A stretch of DNA of 64,000 nt, taken from assembly GCF_029910095.1 (NCBI RefSeq), contig NZ_CP094526.1, positions 3,162,001-3,226,000 of the forward strand. Reading direction: 5' to 3'. Below, piece after piece: positions 8,492 through 16,404 of the stretch. The stretch's first letter is position 1. Every line of letters starts with the position of its first letter. Below the pieces are notes generated by a model. The model was not told the DNA's origin and did no database searches. It saw nothing but the letters and a program-made list of their open reading frames with translations. The stretch is from Bradyrhizobium sp. ISRA464 (GTDB taxonomy: Bacteria; Pseudomonadota; Alphaproteobacteria; Rhizobiales; Xanthobacteraceae). Made by a program: the position numbers and the translations under genes.

Positions 8492-9145
8492 CTAAAGGTT
8501 CGCCAGCCCGCACTCGACGGCCAAGCGGACGAGCTGGGCGTCGGTCCGCATGCCGGTCTTGGCCTTGATCAAATAGTGGTAGTTCTGCACGGTCTTGGTG
8601 CTGAGGTTGAGGTTGGCGGCGATCTGCTCCTTGGTGCTGCCTGCCGCGAATTGCCTGAGGATCTCGATCTCCCGTTCGCCGAGCTGGTCGAGCACCGATT
8701 TCGTCGGCACCAGGCTTTCCATGGCCAGCACCCTGGCGACGTCGTCGCTCATCGCATGTTCGCCGCGCGCGACCGAGCGGATCGCCCTGATCAGCTCGGC
8801 CGGTTCGCTGCCCTTGGTGACGAAGCCGCTGGCGCCGGCGCCGAACGCCGCCTTCACCTGGGCCGCTTCGCTGTGCATGCTGAAGACGAGGATGCGGGCG
8901 GTGGAGTTGCGCGCGCGGATGTTGCGGATGGCTTCGAGGCCGCTTGCCCCCGGCATCGAGATGTCCATCACCACGACGTCGGGCTCATGCGACTTGAACG
9001 CACGATAGGCGTTGGCGGCGTTGTCGGCTTCGGCGACCACGCGGAAATCGTCCTGGTGTTCCAGCACGCGCCGGTAGCCCTGGCGGACGACGGGATGATC
9101 GTCGACCAGCAGGATCGAGATGCCTCCGGTCCTTGCCGCGGTCAT
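8492..9145 (-). CDS. NarL/FixJ-type response regulator
   Basis: A 217-residue two-domain DNA-binding response regulator. The receiver domain (residues 9-125) has the acidic pair Asp15/Asp16 in LLVDDHP, the phosphoacceptor Asp61 in VVVMDISMPG and Lys111. The LuxR-type helix-turn-helix (about 152-212) contains LGEREIEILRQFAAG and the recognition region ANLNLSTKTVQNY. Its ATG overlaps the kinase stop codon by one base (TGATG), so the two are translationally coupled. The open frame runs on upstream inside the kinase gene but that part is a shadow. Targets are not known; the divergent TolQ-like operon is the nearest candidate. Confidence 0.92.
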   Translation of the reverse strand: MTAARTGGISILLVDDHPVVRQGYRRVLEHQDDFRVVAEADNAANAYRAFKSHEPDVVVMDISMPGASGLEAIRNIRARNSTARILVFSMHSEAAQVKAAFGAGASGFVTKGSEPAELIRAIRSVARGEHAMSDDVARVLAMESLVPTKSVLDQLGEREIEILRQFAAGSTKEQIAANLNLSTKTVQNYHYLIKAKTGMRTDAQLVRLAVECGLANL

Positions 9146-10518
9146 CAGGCGGCGAGCGGAATCGTGGCGGCGACGGACAGGCCGCGGCTGGCGCGCGCAA
9201 TCGACAGCGAGCCACCGAGCGCGGCCACGCGCTCGCTCACCCCGATGAGGCCGAAGCCCGCCGACTGCGCCACCTTGGCCGCGTCGCCGTCGCCGTCGTC
9301 CTCGACGCGGACCAGCAGCGCGTTCTCCGGCTCGGTGCGCCGCTCGATCCGCAGCACGATCTCGCGTGCGGCGCTGTGGCGCAGCGCATTGGTCAGGCAT
9401 TCCTGCGCCACACGGTAGGCGGTGGCAGCGACCGTGCCGCTGATATCTGCGAGGTCGCCCTGCAGGTCGAGCTGGATCATCGGCTGGGTCGCGGCGCGCG
9501 ATCGCCAGCTGTCGACGAGATCCACCAGGCTCGCCTCCAGCCCGAGTTCCTCGGCCGGCGGATGGCGCAGGCGATTCAACGTGTCGCGCAGGCACGCCAT
9601 GATGCGGCGCGTGGCCTGCGAGATCATCCGTGCGTCCTGCGCGATTTCGGTACCCGCAGCGTATTTGTCCCCAGCGCTCGCTTCGATCGTACTGGTGAAG
9701 GCGAGGATGGCCGTGAGGTTCTGGCCGAACTCGTCGTGCAGCTCGCGGGCCAGCGTGCGGCGTTCGTCGTTGCGGATCTCGAGCAGGCGCCGGGTCAGAA
9801 CGGCGCGCTCTTCCTCAGCCTGTGCGAGGCGCTCGCCGAGATCGCTGACGGCTTGTCCGATCATCGCCAGCTCCATCGAGCGGATGCGAGGCAGCGTCGT
9901 TCGATATTGGCCATCGGCCATGCGCCGCAGCGCCGAGACGATCGAGCGGGCAGGTGCCAGCGTATGCGCGATCGCCAGCGAGGCAAGCAGTGCGATGGCG
10001 AAGGCCATCAGCAAGGCGACATGGATGTTGTCCAGGATGTGCTGCCAGGCGAGCGCGATCGCGGCGTCCGGATCGGGCTTGGCGAGGACGGTTCCCGCGG
10101 TGACCGAGCGGGCGCTGATCGGCCGGGCGACGGCGGCGTGATCGCCGAGCAGCGTGTGCACGGCGGCAGCGAACCAGCGCGGTGGCGCCTTGCCGATCCC
10201 CTTGCTCTGGCCGCAGAGCGGCTTCTCGAACGGGCGGGCGGGCTCGAACTGAACGCAGATGCCGGGCGAGATCAGCCCCATCGTTTCGATCGTGCGCCAG
10301 TCCGGCGCGGGCAGCAATTGGTCGCGCATGCGGTTGCTGCGTAGCAACAATTCATGCCAGTAGAGCGCTCCGAGCGCCTGCGAGACACGCTCGGCGGACG
10401 CCGCCGTGGTGCGATCGACGCTGCGGTAGGCGTCGATCGTGGCCCAGACGGTGGCCGCGCCGAGGCACAGCGCGACGATGACGAGCAGGCGGGCAACCAG
10501 TTGAAGCACGAGGCGCAT
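9145..10518 (-). CDS. Membrane sensor histidine kinase, HisKA_3 (NarL/UhpB) type
   Basis: A 457-residue inner-membrane kinase: TM1 at about 6-28, a periplasmic region 29-164 that includes two cysteines (Cys88 and Cys102), TM2 at about 165-187, a HAMP-like linker (188-240), the phosphoacceptor His261 in LARELHDEFGQNLTAIL, and an HATPase domain with AQECLTNALRHS and GFGLIGVSERVAALGG. The N-terminal part resembles LapD/MoxY-type periplasmic sensing domains, though this is only an impression. GGAG lies 8 bases before the ATG. It is coupled to the response regulator downstream and divergent from the TolQ-like operon, 382 bp away. Confidence 0.9.
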   Translation of the reverse strand: MRLVLQLVARLLVIVALCLGAATVWATIDAYRSVDRTTAASAERVSQALGALYWHELLLRSNRMRDQLLPAPDWRTIETMGLISPGICVQFEPARPFEKPLCGQSKGIGKAPPRWFAAAVHTLLGDHAAVARPISARSVTAGTVLAKPDPDAAIALAWQHILDNIHVALLMAFAIALLASLAIAHTLAPARSIVSALRRMADGQYRTTLPRIRSMELAMIGQAVSDLGERLAQAEEERAVLTRRLLEIRNDERRTLARELHDEFGQNLTAILAFTSTIEASAGDKYAAGTEIAQDARMISQATRRIMACLRDTLNRLRHPPAEELGLEASLVDLVDSWRSRAATQPMIQLDLQGDLADISGTVAATAYRVAQECLTNALRHSAAREIVLRIERRTEPENALLVRVEDDGDGDAAKVAQSAGFGLIGVSERVAALGGSLSIARASRGLSVAATIPLAA

Positions 10519-10561
10519 GCGATCACTCCACAGCCAGAGCTACTGCGTCACAGCGACGGAC

Positions 10562-10688
10562 CCTCCTCCTGGGGAGCCCGCTGAACGCGGGCGTCTCGAA
10601 GGATGTAGGCCACAGATGGAGCCTCATGGTTCGCCTGGCGATGCGCAGTATCGTCCAGAGACACGCTTCGCGCTCCTCACCATGAGGG
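10562..10688. repeat. Palindromic intergenic repeat, family E copy 1
   Basis: The unit CCTCCTGGGGAGCCCGC, GCGTCTCGAAGGATG, GCCTCATGGTTCG and CGCTCCTCACCATGAGGG matches, in the same order, the copy at 34951-35050. Internal complementary parts (CCTCATGGT / ACCATGAGG) allow a hairpin. It lies in the divergent control region between the histidine kinase and the TolQ-like operon. Confidence 0.8.
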
Positions 10689-10780
10689 TGTTGTGCCACC
10701 GCAGGACTAGTAAACGATCGTAACAGCACCGCCATTCCCGGCCAATTGCAAGCGCGCGTCGCGGTGCAGATCGGGAAATT

Positions 10781-10800
10781 TGCCCAACAGATTTTGGGCA
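10781..10800. promoter_or_regulatory. Inverted repeat upstream of the TolQ-like operon
   Basis: A perfect 7-bp inverted repeat TGCCCAA-N6-TTGGGCA lies 100 bp before the start of the channel gene and within the divergent region shared with the two-component genes. It is a plausible operator for a dimeric regulator such as the neighbouring response regulator, but this is inference from position and symmetry only. Confidence 0.35.
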
Positions 10801-10900
10801 GATGTCTTTGGACGGCAACGGAGGCCTCTGGTCTAACGACAGGAGAGGCCTTCGATCAGGCAAGGCCGCAAGGGACAGTCGGAGCAGGGAGCCAACGCAG

Positions 10901-11662
10901 ATGAGTGCCAAGGTCGGCGCCGCGACCGCAACAGCGGGCAAGGACAAGGACACGGCCGAACGCAGGGTCCTCTTGCTTTGGATGATTTTCACCGGCCTGT
11001 CGCTGTTCGCCGCATTCCTGCTCTGGCGATATGGGCTGATCCATCTCATGGTCAGCTCCGATCGCACCTACATTTCCAGCGTCATCGCGGTGCTCTACAT
11101 CGCCACCTGCGTCCACTGCTTCTGGCGGACACGGGCGATCGCGCGGGAGGGCGAGGTGGCACGCGGCTGTCGCGCGATCCTCGCCGCGCCCGGCGGCGCC
11201 AGGGCGCTCGCTCACGAAGCGCAGGGCCTGCCGCGCGGGCTGGTCACCGATCACATAAGGAGCCTGGTGCAGAAGGCCGAGGCGCAGGCCAAAGGCCCGA
11301 TCGACCAGACCCTGCTGCTCAGGACGCTCGCGGACCGCCTGCGCGGTTCCAACGGCTTTGGCGCCTTCGCCTCCGACACGCTGATGAAGCTCGGCCTGCT
11401 CGGGACCATTATCGGCTTCATCATCATGCTGGCGCCGATCGCCAGCCTCGACGCCGCCGACAAGGTCGCGATGAAATCGTCGATGGGGCTGATGAGCGAC
11501 GGCATGGCGGTCGCCATGTACACGACGCTGGCGGGGCTGATCGGATCGATCATGGTCAGGATCCAGTACTACATGCTGGACTCCGCGACCCAGCGGGTGT
11601 TTTCCGACGCCGTCGTGCTGACCGAGACGCACGTTACCCCGGCTTTGGAACGCCGGTCATGA
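10901..11662 (+). CDS. MotA/TolQ/ExbB-like proton channel family protein
   Basis: A 253-residue inner-membrane protein. Predicted membrane spans are at about 22-46, 56-75, 163-181 and 196-213. The last two form the MotA/ExbB signature: DTLMKLGLLGTIIGFIIML followed by GLMSDGMAVAMYTTLAGLIGSIMV. Family members are pentameric channels that use the proton-motive force to drive a partner protein. An in-frame ATG at 10802 exists, but I prefer 10901 because an AGGGAG site precedes it and the extra segment is low quality. Its last codons overlap the next gene by ATGA, so it is the first gene of a three-gene operon. It differs from canonical TolQ and ExbB in lacking Tol-Pal or TonB neighbours. Confidence 0.82.
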   Translation: MSAKVGAATATAGKDKDTAERRVLLLWMIFTGLSLFAAFLLWRYGLIHLMVSSDRTYISSVIAVLYIATCVHCFWRTRAIAREGEVARGCRAILAAPGGARALAHEAQGLPRGLVTDHIRSLVQKAEAQAKGPIDQTLLLRTLADRLRGSNGFGAFASDTLMKLGLLGTIIGFIIMLAPIASLDAADKVAMKSSMGLMSDGMAVAMYTTLAGLIGSIMVRIQYYMLDSATQRVFSDAVVLTETHVTPALERRS

Positions 11663-12330
11663 TGGATGAATTCGGCCTCTATCCGCGCGACGAACAGTTC
11701 GACCCGCTCGGCGTGATGCTGTTCAAGGCGCTGCAGGTCGTGGCTTTCCTGTTCTTCCTGGCGCTGCTCGTCGTGTCGCCGGACTCCAAGGAAGGCAAGA
11801 TCGACTCCAAGGCAGAGTTCATCATCACGATGGATTGGCCGGACAACCATCCCGATGATCTCGACCTGTTCGTGCAGGATCCCGCCGGCAACATCGCCTG
11901 GTACCGGCATCGCGAGGCCGGATTCCTGACGCTCGACCGCGACGATCGCGGTGGCGCCAACGACTTCATCGTGGTCAACGGCAAGAAGATCCCATCGCCG
12001 ATCCGCGAGGAGATCGTCACGTTGCGTGGCATCATCCCCGGCGAATACACCGTCAACGTCTCGCATTTCCAGGCCACGACCGGCGAACCGGTCGAGGCGA
12101 ATGTGAAGGTGCAGAAGCTCAATCCGACGGCGCAGGTGATCTTCGACGACAAGGTGACCCTCAACCACACCGGCGACGAGAAGACCGCAGTGCGCTTTCG
12201 CCTCGATGCCGAAGGCAAGGTGATCAACGTGGACCAGCGGCCGAAATCGCTGCTGGAGACGTTCCGCAATGTCCACGCGAACGGCGCCGATATCGATCCG
12301 AAGACAGGGGTGAGGACGCGCCGTGACTAG
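11659..12330 (+). CDS. Single-pass membrane protein with DUF2135/YfaP-like beta-sandwich; TolR-position partner
   Basis: The 223-residue protein has a short cytoplasmic N-terminus, one membrane span at about 20-40 and a periplasmic part. This single-pass layout is that of ExbD, TolR and MotB. Unlike them, the periplasmic domain (about 52-137) has the pattern MDWPDNHPDDLDLFVQDPAGN, a late GGANDF and IPGEYTVNVSHFQ, which recalls DUF2135/YfaP-type beta-sandwiches (DxDLxVxDPxG and PGxYxVxV). The likely role is to couple a proton channel to an envelope ligand. ATGA overlap with the channel gene and an 8-base overlap with the third gene make co-expression almost certain. The function is unknown and the domain call needs a profile search. 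Confidence 0.7.
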   Translation: MMDEFGLYPRDEQFDPLGVMLFKALQVVAFLFFLALLVVSPDSKEGKIDSKAEFIITMDWPDNHPDDLDLFVQDPAGNIAWYRHREAGFLTLDRDDRGGANDFIVVNGKKIPSPIREEIVTLRGIIPGEYTVNVSHFQATTGEPVEANVKVQKLNPTAQVIFDDKVTLNHTGDEKTAVRFRLDAEGKVINVDQRPKSLLETFRNVHANGADIDPKTGVRTRRD

Positions 12331-12931
12331 CTTGCAGTCGATCATCCTTACGCTCGCGGTCGCCTACGCGGTGATCGGCGCACTGTTGTTGATCGTGCTC
12401 GTCTATGCGCGGCTGCACTGGTCGCTGAAGGCGCTTGCGATCATCGTGACCAGCTCCTTCTACGTCGTCAGTTTCGGTGGAATGCGCGGGCTGCTCGGCT
12501 GGGCCACGACGGACAAGCTGCCCGCATCCTTCAAGCTGCTCGCCGCGCGGATCGTGGAGCCGCATTCGCTGGAGGGCGACCCCGGCGCGATCTACCTGTG
12601 GGTCGAACAACTCGATGAAGACAATCGGCCGAGCGCCATTCCGCGGGCCTTCCGCGTCCCTTACAACGACGCACTGGCCGAGCAGACTCACGCCGCGGAG
12701 AACGAGATCAAGGCAGGGCATACGCAGGGCGGGCGGGCGGCTGATTTCGGCGGTGGCGACGGCAGCCTCATGGATTTTGTCCGGGAGTACGTCACACCGA
12801 AGGCGATCCTGGAGACATCGGGCGGGGATTCCTCGACGGGCGAGTTCAAAGCTCCGCCGGTGGGCGCGCAAGGATCAGTTTTCACGCCGGTGCCACCGCC
12901 CCGGATGCCCGCCAAGGACGAGCAGCAATAG
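12323..12931 (+). CDS. Unknown membrane protein, third gene of the TolQ-like operon
   Basis: I do not recognise this 202-residue protein. It starts with GTG inside the end of the preceding gene (8-base overlap). Two hydrophobic segments at about 5-29 and 33-50 form a hairpin, followed by a soluble region with GAIYLWVEQLDED (a beta-strand-rich start) and a C-terminal tail rich in Gly, Pro and Ser (GGDSSTGEFKAPPVGAQG, then PVPPPRMP). By operon position it should act with the channel and the DUF2135-like protein at the inner membrane. It does not look like TolA or TonB, which have long helical or Pro-rich spacers and a defined C-terminal domain. Confidence 0.75.
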   Translation: MTSLQSIILTLAVAYAVIGALLLIVLVYARLHWSLKALAIIVTSSFYVVSFGGMRGLLGWATTDKLPASFKLLAARIVEPHSLEGDPGAIYLWVEQLDEDNRPSAIPRAFRVPYNDALAEQTHAAENEIKAGHTQGGRAADFGGGDGSLMDFVREYVTPKAILETSGGDSSTGEFKAPPVGAQGSVFTPVPPPRMPAKDEQQ

Positions 12932-13048
12932 TGGTTAATTGGTCAGCAGGGTGGACAGTAATCGCCCGGAATCCCCTCAATCCGCAGAATATGTAAACTC
13001 GGCGCCATCCGGGGCTAGAATTTCATTTCGTAACCCATTTTTCCCGGC

Positions 13049-13080
13049 AAGGGGGCCGCCGCGTGAGCGGCCCCTTTCGT
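13049..13080 (+). terminator. Probable terminator of the TolQ-like operon
   Basis: The stem GGGGCCGC / GCGGCCCC (13052-13059 and 13067-13074, loop CGCGTGA) is followed by TTTCGTTTC. It lies 120 bp after the last gene of the operon. The T-run is interrupted, so termination may be partial. Confidence 0.6.
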
Positions 13081-13179
13081 TTCAGGGCCTCCCCGGCGAA
13101 GCTACGGGCTGCCGCAACCCGAAGGAGAGAAGCCGTCGTCGGGCGCCAGGGTGCCCGCCGGCCGGACAGAAATATTCTA

Positions 13180-13218
13180 TGACAGATATTGAAATCTGTC
13201 AGCGAGATGGTCTATATT
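13180..13218 (+). promoter_or_regulatory. Promoter with overlapping palindromic operator
   Basis: The palindrome TGACAGAT-N6-ATCTGTCA (13180-13201) has perfect 8-bp arms and covers a -35-like TTGAAA (13189-13194). A -10-like TATATT follows at 13213-13218 with an 18-bp spacer. It lies upstream of the 44-residue ORF and the TetR gene, which is the usual place for a TetR autoregulatory operator. Confidence 0.6.
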
Positions 13219-13308
13219 GAGATCAGCGCCAGGCAGGGGCGCCAGAAGGCTTTTCCGGCACTTGGTCGGGAGGCCGAGCTTAATTGACTACCTCGAAGGA
13301 CTACCTCC

Positions 13309-13443
13309 ATGACTATCGAAATCATTCAATTGACCGCCCAGATTCAGAAGTGGCTCAACCATCGCGTCGCCCGCCATTTGGCCGCCCAGGCCGCCAAATT
13401 CACCCGCGGGCAGGACGGCGACAATCAGACGGTGAACGCATGA
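13309..13443 (+). CDS. Small 44-residue protein translationally coupled to TetR
   Basis: The ORF MTIEIIQLTAQIQKWLNHRV... ends with TGA at 13441-13443, overlapping the TetR ATG (ATGA). GAAGGA lies exactly 8 bases before its ATG, and a good promoter lies about 90 bp upstream. The product is predicted largely helical (residues 4-31) and basic, with no cysteine and no membrane span. It could be a functional small protein or a leader whose translation opens the TetR start, which itself has a poor ribosome-binding site. I recognise no family. Confidence 0.6.
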   Translation: MTIEIIQLTAQIQKWLNHRVARHLAAQAAKFTRGQDGDNQTVNA

Positions 13444-14036
13444 ACGAGGCGGTGGTCTTGACACCCGAGCGGATCCTCGAAGCAACCGAGGATGTTTTGC
13501 GGCGCTTCGGATTAGCCAAGGCCACCGTGGTCGACGTCGCTCGCGCGCTGGATGTCAGCCACGGCAGCGTCTATCGCCATTTTCCCAGCAAGGCTTCGCT
13601 GCGCGACGCGGTGGCCAAGCGCTGGCTCGATCGCGCCAATGAACCGCTCTGCAAGCTTGCGGCGAGCTCCGGCCCGGCGCCAGAGCGGCTGGAGAAATGG
13701 CTCCGCACTGCCTTTACGATCAAGCAGAAGAAGGTCTGCGACGATCCCGAGATGTTCGCGACCTATCTCGCGCTGGCCCAGGAGGCGCGCGAAGTGGTGG
13801 AAGCTTACAAGGACAAGCAGGTCGACCTGATCGCGCGGATCCTGTCCGATGGCGTCGCGCAGGGCGTGTTCCAGATCGACAACGTCAAGGCGACCGCGCG
13901 GGCCGTGTTCGATGCGACCGTCCGCTACCATCACCCGGCGCATGCCGAGGAGTGGGCCAAGCCCGAATGCCCGGCGCGGATCGATGCGCTGCTCGCCCTG
14001 CTGCTGAAGGGCCTGGAAGCGCCGCGCAAGCACTAA
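13440..14036 (+). CDS. TetR/AcrR family transcriptional regulator
   Basis: A 198-residue one-component repressor. The N-terminal helix-turn-helix (about 8-55) is classical: TPERILEATEDVLRRFG, then VVDVARALDVSHGSVYRHFPSKASL. The C-terminal ligand and dimer domain (60-198) has no distinctive motif. ATG 13440 is chosen because the family N-terminus fits and it overlaps the stop of the 44-residue ORF; the longer frame reaching back to 13284 is a shadow of that ORF. The palindrome at 13180-13201 is a likely autoregulatory site. No adjacent efflux gene follows, so the inducer and targets are unknown. Confidence 0.9.
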   Translation: MNEAVVLTPERILEATEDVLRRFGLAKATVVDVARALDVSHGSVYRHFPSKASLRDAVAKRWLDRANEPLCKLAASSGPAPERLEKWLRTAFTIKQKKVCDDPEMFATYLALAQEAREVVEAYKDKQVDLIARILSDGVAQGVFQIDNVKATARAVFDATVRYHHPAHAEEWAKPECPARIDALLALLLKGLEAPRKH

Positions 14037-14109
14037 CGCCGCCGTTTAGACATCCTCCACACCTACGTTGACGCCTCTGGTCCGATTGCGGGCCCGGGGC
14101 CGCGCGCGC

Positions 14110-14123
14110 TTGATGTCGATCAA
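14110..14123. promoter_or_regulatory. FixK/FNR-type box
   Basis: TTGATGTCGATCAA is a perfect match to the FixK/FNR consensus TTGAT-N4-ATCAA. Its centre is about 50 bp before the metallophosphoesterase ATG, compatible with a class II position (about -41) relative to a start site near 14157. In rhizobia such boxes mark genes induced under low oxygen. Confidence 0.6.
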
Positions 14124-14165
14124 GGCCGGGTTCAGTCTGATCCGCCTCAACTGCAGCGGACCACG

Positions 14166-14906
14166 ATGCGGCTCGCACTCTTTGCCGATATTCACGCCAA
14201 CCGGCAGGCCTTCGCCGCCTGTCTCGAGGCCGCGCGGGCGCACGGCGCCGAGCGGCTGATCTGCCTCGGCGATATCGTCGGCTACGGCGCCGATCCCGAA
14301 TGGGCCGTGGACACCGTGGCGGACCTCGTGGCCAGGGGCGCCATCGCCGTGCGCGGCAACCACGACGATGCGGTCGGCTTGCCGAGCGACCGCATGAATG
14401 ACGAGGCGCAGGCCGCGATCGATTGGACCCGCGGCCGGCTCAGCGCGGAGCAGAAGCGCTTCCTCGCTAGCCTCCCGATGATGCACGAGGAAGACAATCG
14501 TCTGTACGTGCATTCCGAGGCGTCGGATCCGGCGAGATGGCGCTATGTCCGCGACACCTCCGATGCCGCGCGCAGCATGATGGCGACCGAGTTGCAGATC
14601 ACGTTCTGTGGCCACATCCACCGGCCCGGGCTTTATTCAATGTCGTCGGCCGCGAAGATGACGAGCTTCGTTCCGACTGCGGGCGTCGCGGTGCAATTGC
14701 TGACGGGACGGCGCTGGCTCGCGGTGCTCGGTTCGGTCGGCCAGCCGCGTGACGGCGATTCCGCCGCAGCGTTTGCGATGTTCGATACCGCAAGCCGCGA
14801 GATCACCTATCTGCGCGTGCCCTACGACGTCCAGACCGCGGCGGCGCGGATCAGGGCGAACGGGCTGCCGCACTGGCTGGCCGATCGCCTGTTCATCGGC
14901 CGGTGA
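14166..14906 (+). CDS. Metallophosphoesterase (calcineurin-like phosphodiesterase)
   Basis: A 246-residue dimetal phosphoesterase. All five motif blocks are visible: ADIHAN (Asp8, His10), GDIVGYG (Asp36), GNHDD (Asn65, His66), LYVHSEASDP (His of block IV) and CGHIHRP. This arrangement resembles the small YfcE/diadenosine-type hydrolases with substrate still undefined. The open frame stands alone downstream of the TetR gene and its start lies close to a perfect FixK/FNR box, suggesting oxygen-dependent expression. The ribosome-binding site (GCGGACCACG) is weak. No signal peptide, so it should act in the cytoplasm. Confidence 0.87.
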   Translation: MRLALFADIHANRQAFAACLEAARAHGAERLICLGDIVGYGADPEWAVDTVADLVARGAIAVRGNHDDAVGLPSDRMNDEAQAAIDWTRGRLSAEQKRFLASLPMMHEEDNRLYVHSEASDPARWRYVRDTSDAARSMMATELQITFCGHIHRPGLYSMSSAAKMTSFVPTAGVAVQLLTGRRWLAVLGSVGQPRDGDSAAAFAMFDTASREITYLRVPYDVQTAAARIRANGLPHWLADRLFIGR

Positions 14907-15071
14907 TGGCCGCGGCGGCGCAATGGAGCGCGCCGCATCCGGCCGTCGCGGCTGGCCTCACAGGCGAATGCCGACGAAAGCGGTGGTGCGGATCGCACAA
15001 CCAATCAGGCTGCGGTCATGCCGCCCGGAATGTTCTGATCACGCGCCTCGCCGCGCGCGGGTGAATCGGCC

Positions 15072-15212
15072 TCAGGCCCGCCGCAGATGCACGTAGACGA
15101 TGCGTGCGGCGGCGGCCTGATCGGGCAATGCCACGTACGCACGCCGGGCAACAAAGGCAGCGTTCAGGCCAAGCCAGAACGCCAGGCCGGTCCAGACAAG
15201 GGTCATCGTCAT
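15072..15212 (-). CDS. Small 46-residue membrane protein
   Basis: The ORF starts MTMTLVWTGLAFWLGLNAAF and ends VYVHLRRA. A strong GGGAGG lies about 8 bases before the ATG. Residues 3-22 form one hydrophobic span and the rest is short and basic at the end, so it is probably a single-pass inner-membrane protein. It stands alone in the gap between the metallophosphoesterase and rpe. Function is unknown. Confidence 0.65.
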   Translation of the reverse strand: MTMTLVWTGLAFWLGLNAAFVARRAYVALPDQAAAARIVYVHLRRA

Positions 15213-15390
15213 GATGCGCGCCTCCCTTTTTATTTTAAGGAGTGTTGTGCATCCGATTGTATGAGTCTGTGAAGCCCGGATGGCCACGGTGCCCAGCACG
15301 AATATTATGCATGCGGCAACGCAGCAGCGTGGTGTGCGCCGCACATGCAGGCATCGGCGCGCACCACGCGTGACGATCGGATCGCGATGA

Positions 15391-16092
15391 TTAGACCGCT
15401 TCGCCGCGCGCCAAGGCTGCCGCGTTGCGGATCGCGGAGATGTTGGTCTTGTAGGCCTCGACAGTTCCGCCCTTGAACACGGCGGAGCCCGCAACGAAGG
15501 CATTGGCGCCGGCGGCCGCGAGCTGGCCGGCGACATCGGGCGCAACGCCGCCATCGACCTCGATGTCGATCGGCCGGCCCGCCGTCATCGCCTTGATGTC
15601 GCTGACCTTGCCCAGCGCCGAGCGGATGAAGGCCTGGCCGCCGAAGCCTGGATTGACCGACATCACGAGCACCAGATCGATCAGATCGAGCACGTATTCG
15701 ATCGCGCTTGCCGGGGTTCCCGGATTGATCGAGACGCCGGCCTTCTTGCCGAGCGCGCGGATCGCCTGCAACGAGCGGTGCAAGTGCGGGCCGGCCTCGG
15801 CGTGCACGGTGATGTGGTCGCAGCCGGCCTTGGCGAAGGCTTCGAGATAGGGGTCGCACGGCGCGATCATCAGATGCGCGTCGAAGATCTTCTTGGTGTG
15901 CGGCCGCATCGCCTTGATCACGTCGGGGCCGTAGGAAATGTTCGGCACGAAGTGGCCGTCCATCACGTCGAGATGGATCCAGTCGGCGCCGGCTTGGTCG
16001 ACGGCACGGACTTCCTCGCCGAGCTTGGAGAAATCCGACGCCAGAATCGACGGAGCGATGACGAGGGGACGCGGGGTGAACGACTGAGTCAT
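15391..16092 (-). CDS. rpe: Ribulose-phosphate 3-epimerase
   Basis: Interconverts D-ribulose 5-phosphate and D-xylulose 5-phosphate in the pentose phosphate pathway and, in autotrophs, the Calvin cycle. The 233-residue TIM barrel has [13 protein letters not shown] at the N-terminus, [17 protein letters not shown] (catalytic Asp and metal ligands), [23 protein letters not shown] (catalytic Asp) and GSAVFKG (phosphate binding). ATG 16092 matches the usual start; the open frame extends upstream without support. It is not embedded in a Calvin-cycle cluster here. Confidence 0.95.
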   Translation of the reverse strand: MTQSFTPRPLVIAPSILASDFSKLGEEVRAVDQAGADWIHLDVMDGHFVPNISYGPDVIKAMRPHTKKIFDAHLMIAPCDPYLEAFAKAGCDHITVHAEAGPHLHRSLQAIRALGKKAGVSINPGTPASAIEYVLDLIDLVLVMSVNPGFGGQAFIRSALGKVSDIKAMTAGRPIDIEVDGGVAPDVAGQLAAAGANAFVAGSAVFKGGTVEAYKTNISAIRNAAALARGEAV

Positions 16093-16292
16093 ATGCGCTG
16101 TTCCGGAGACTTGCGGGGGCGTACGGGCGATTCCGCCTAACATGCGGATGCGCGGCGGGCAATGCGAGCGGGCTGGGCGCTGTGGCCGGAAAAATATGCC
16201 GCGGCGGCAGCTCTTGCCGGGTGTGCGGCCTTCCGGCCGCTTGCGGAAGGCGCGGATTTGATTGGGTTTTTGCCATGGCACAGCGCTTGCTG

Positions 16293-16349
16293 GAGCATGA
16301 TCCAGAAGAGTGGGGCCGGCTTTCCGTCGACCGAGGCGCGATCATGCTC
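16293..16349. repeat. Palindromic repeat, family C copy 1
   Basis: 10-bp arms GAGCATGATC / GATCATGCTC enclose a loop with AGAAGAGTGG and CCGGCTTTCC, as in the copies at 29039-29085 and 32218-32264. It lies in the divergent gap (16093-16404) between rpe and the EF-hand gene, which otherwise holds only the promoters of both. Confidence 0.75.
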
Positions 16350-16404
16350 GAGGGAACCGGCAAGCGTTGTAGCCGCCATGTGCGGCGCTGTTCGGAGTAT
16401 TGCC

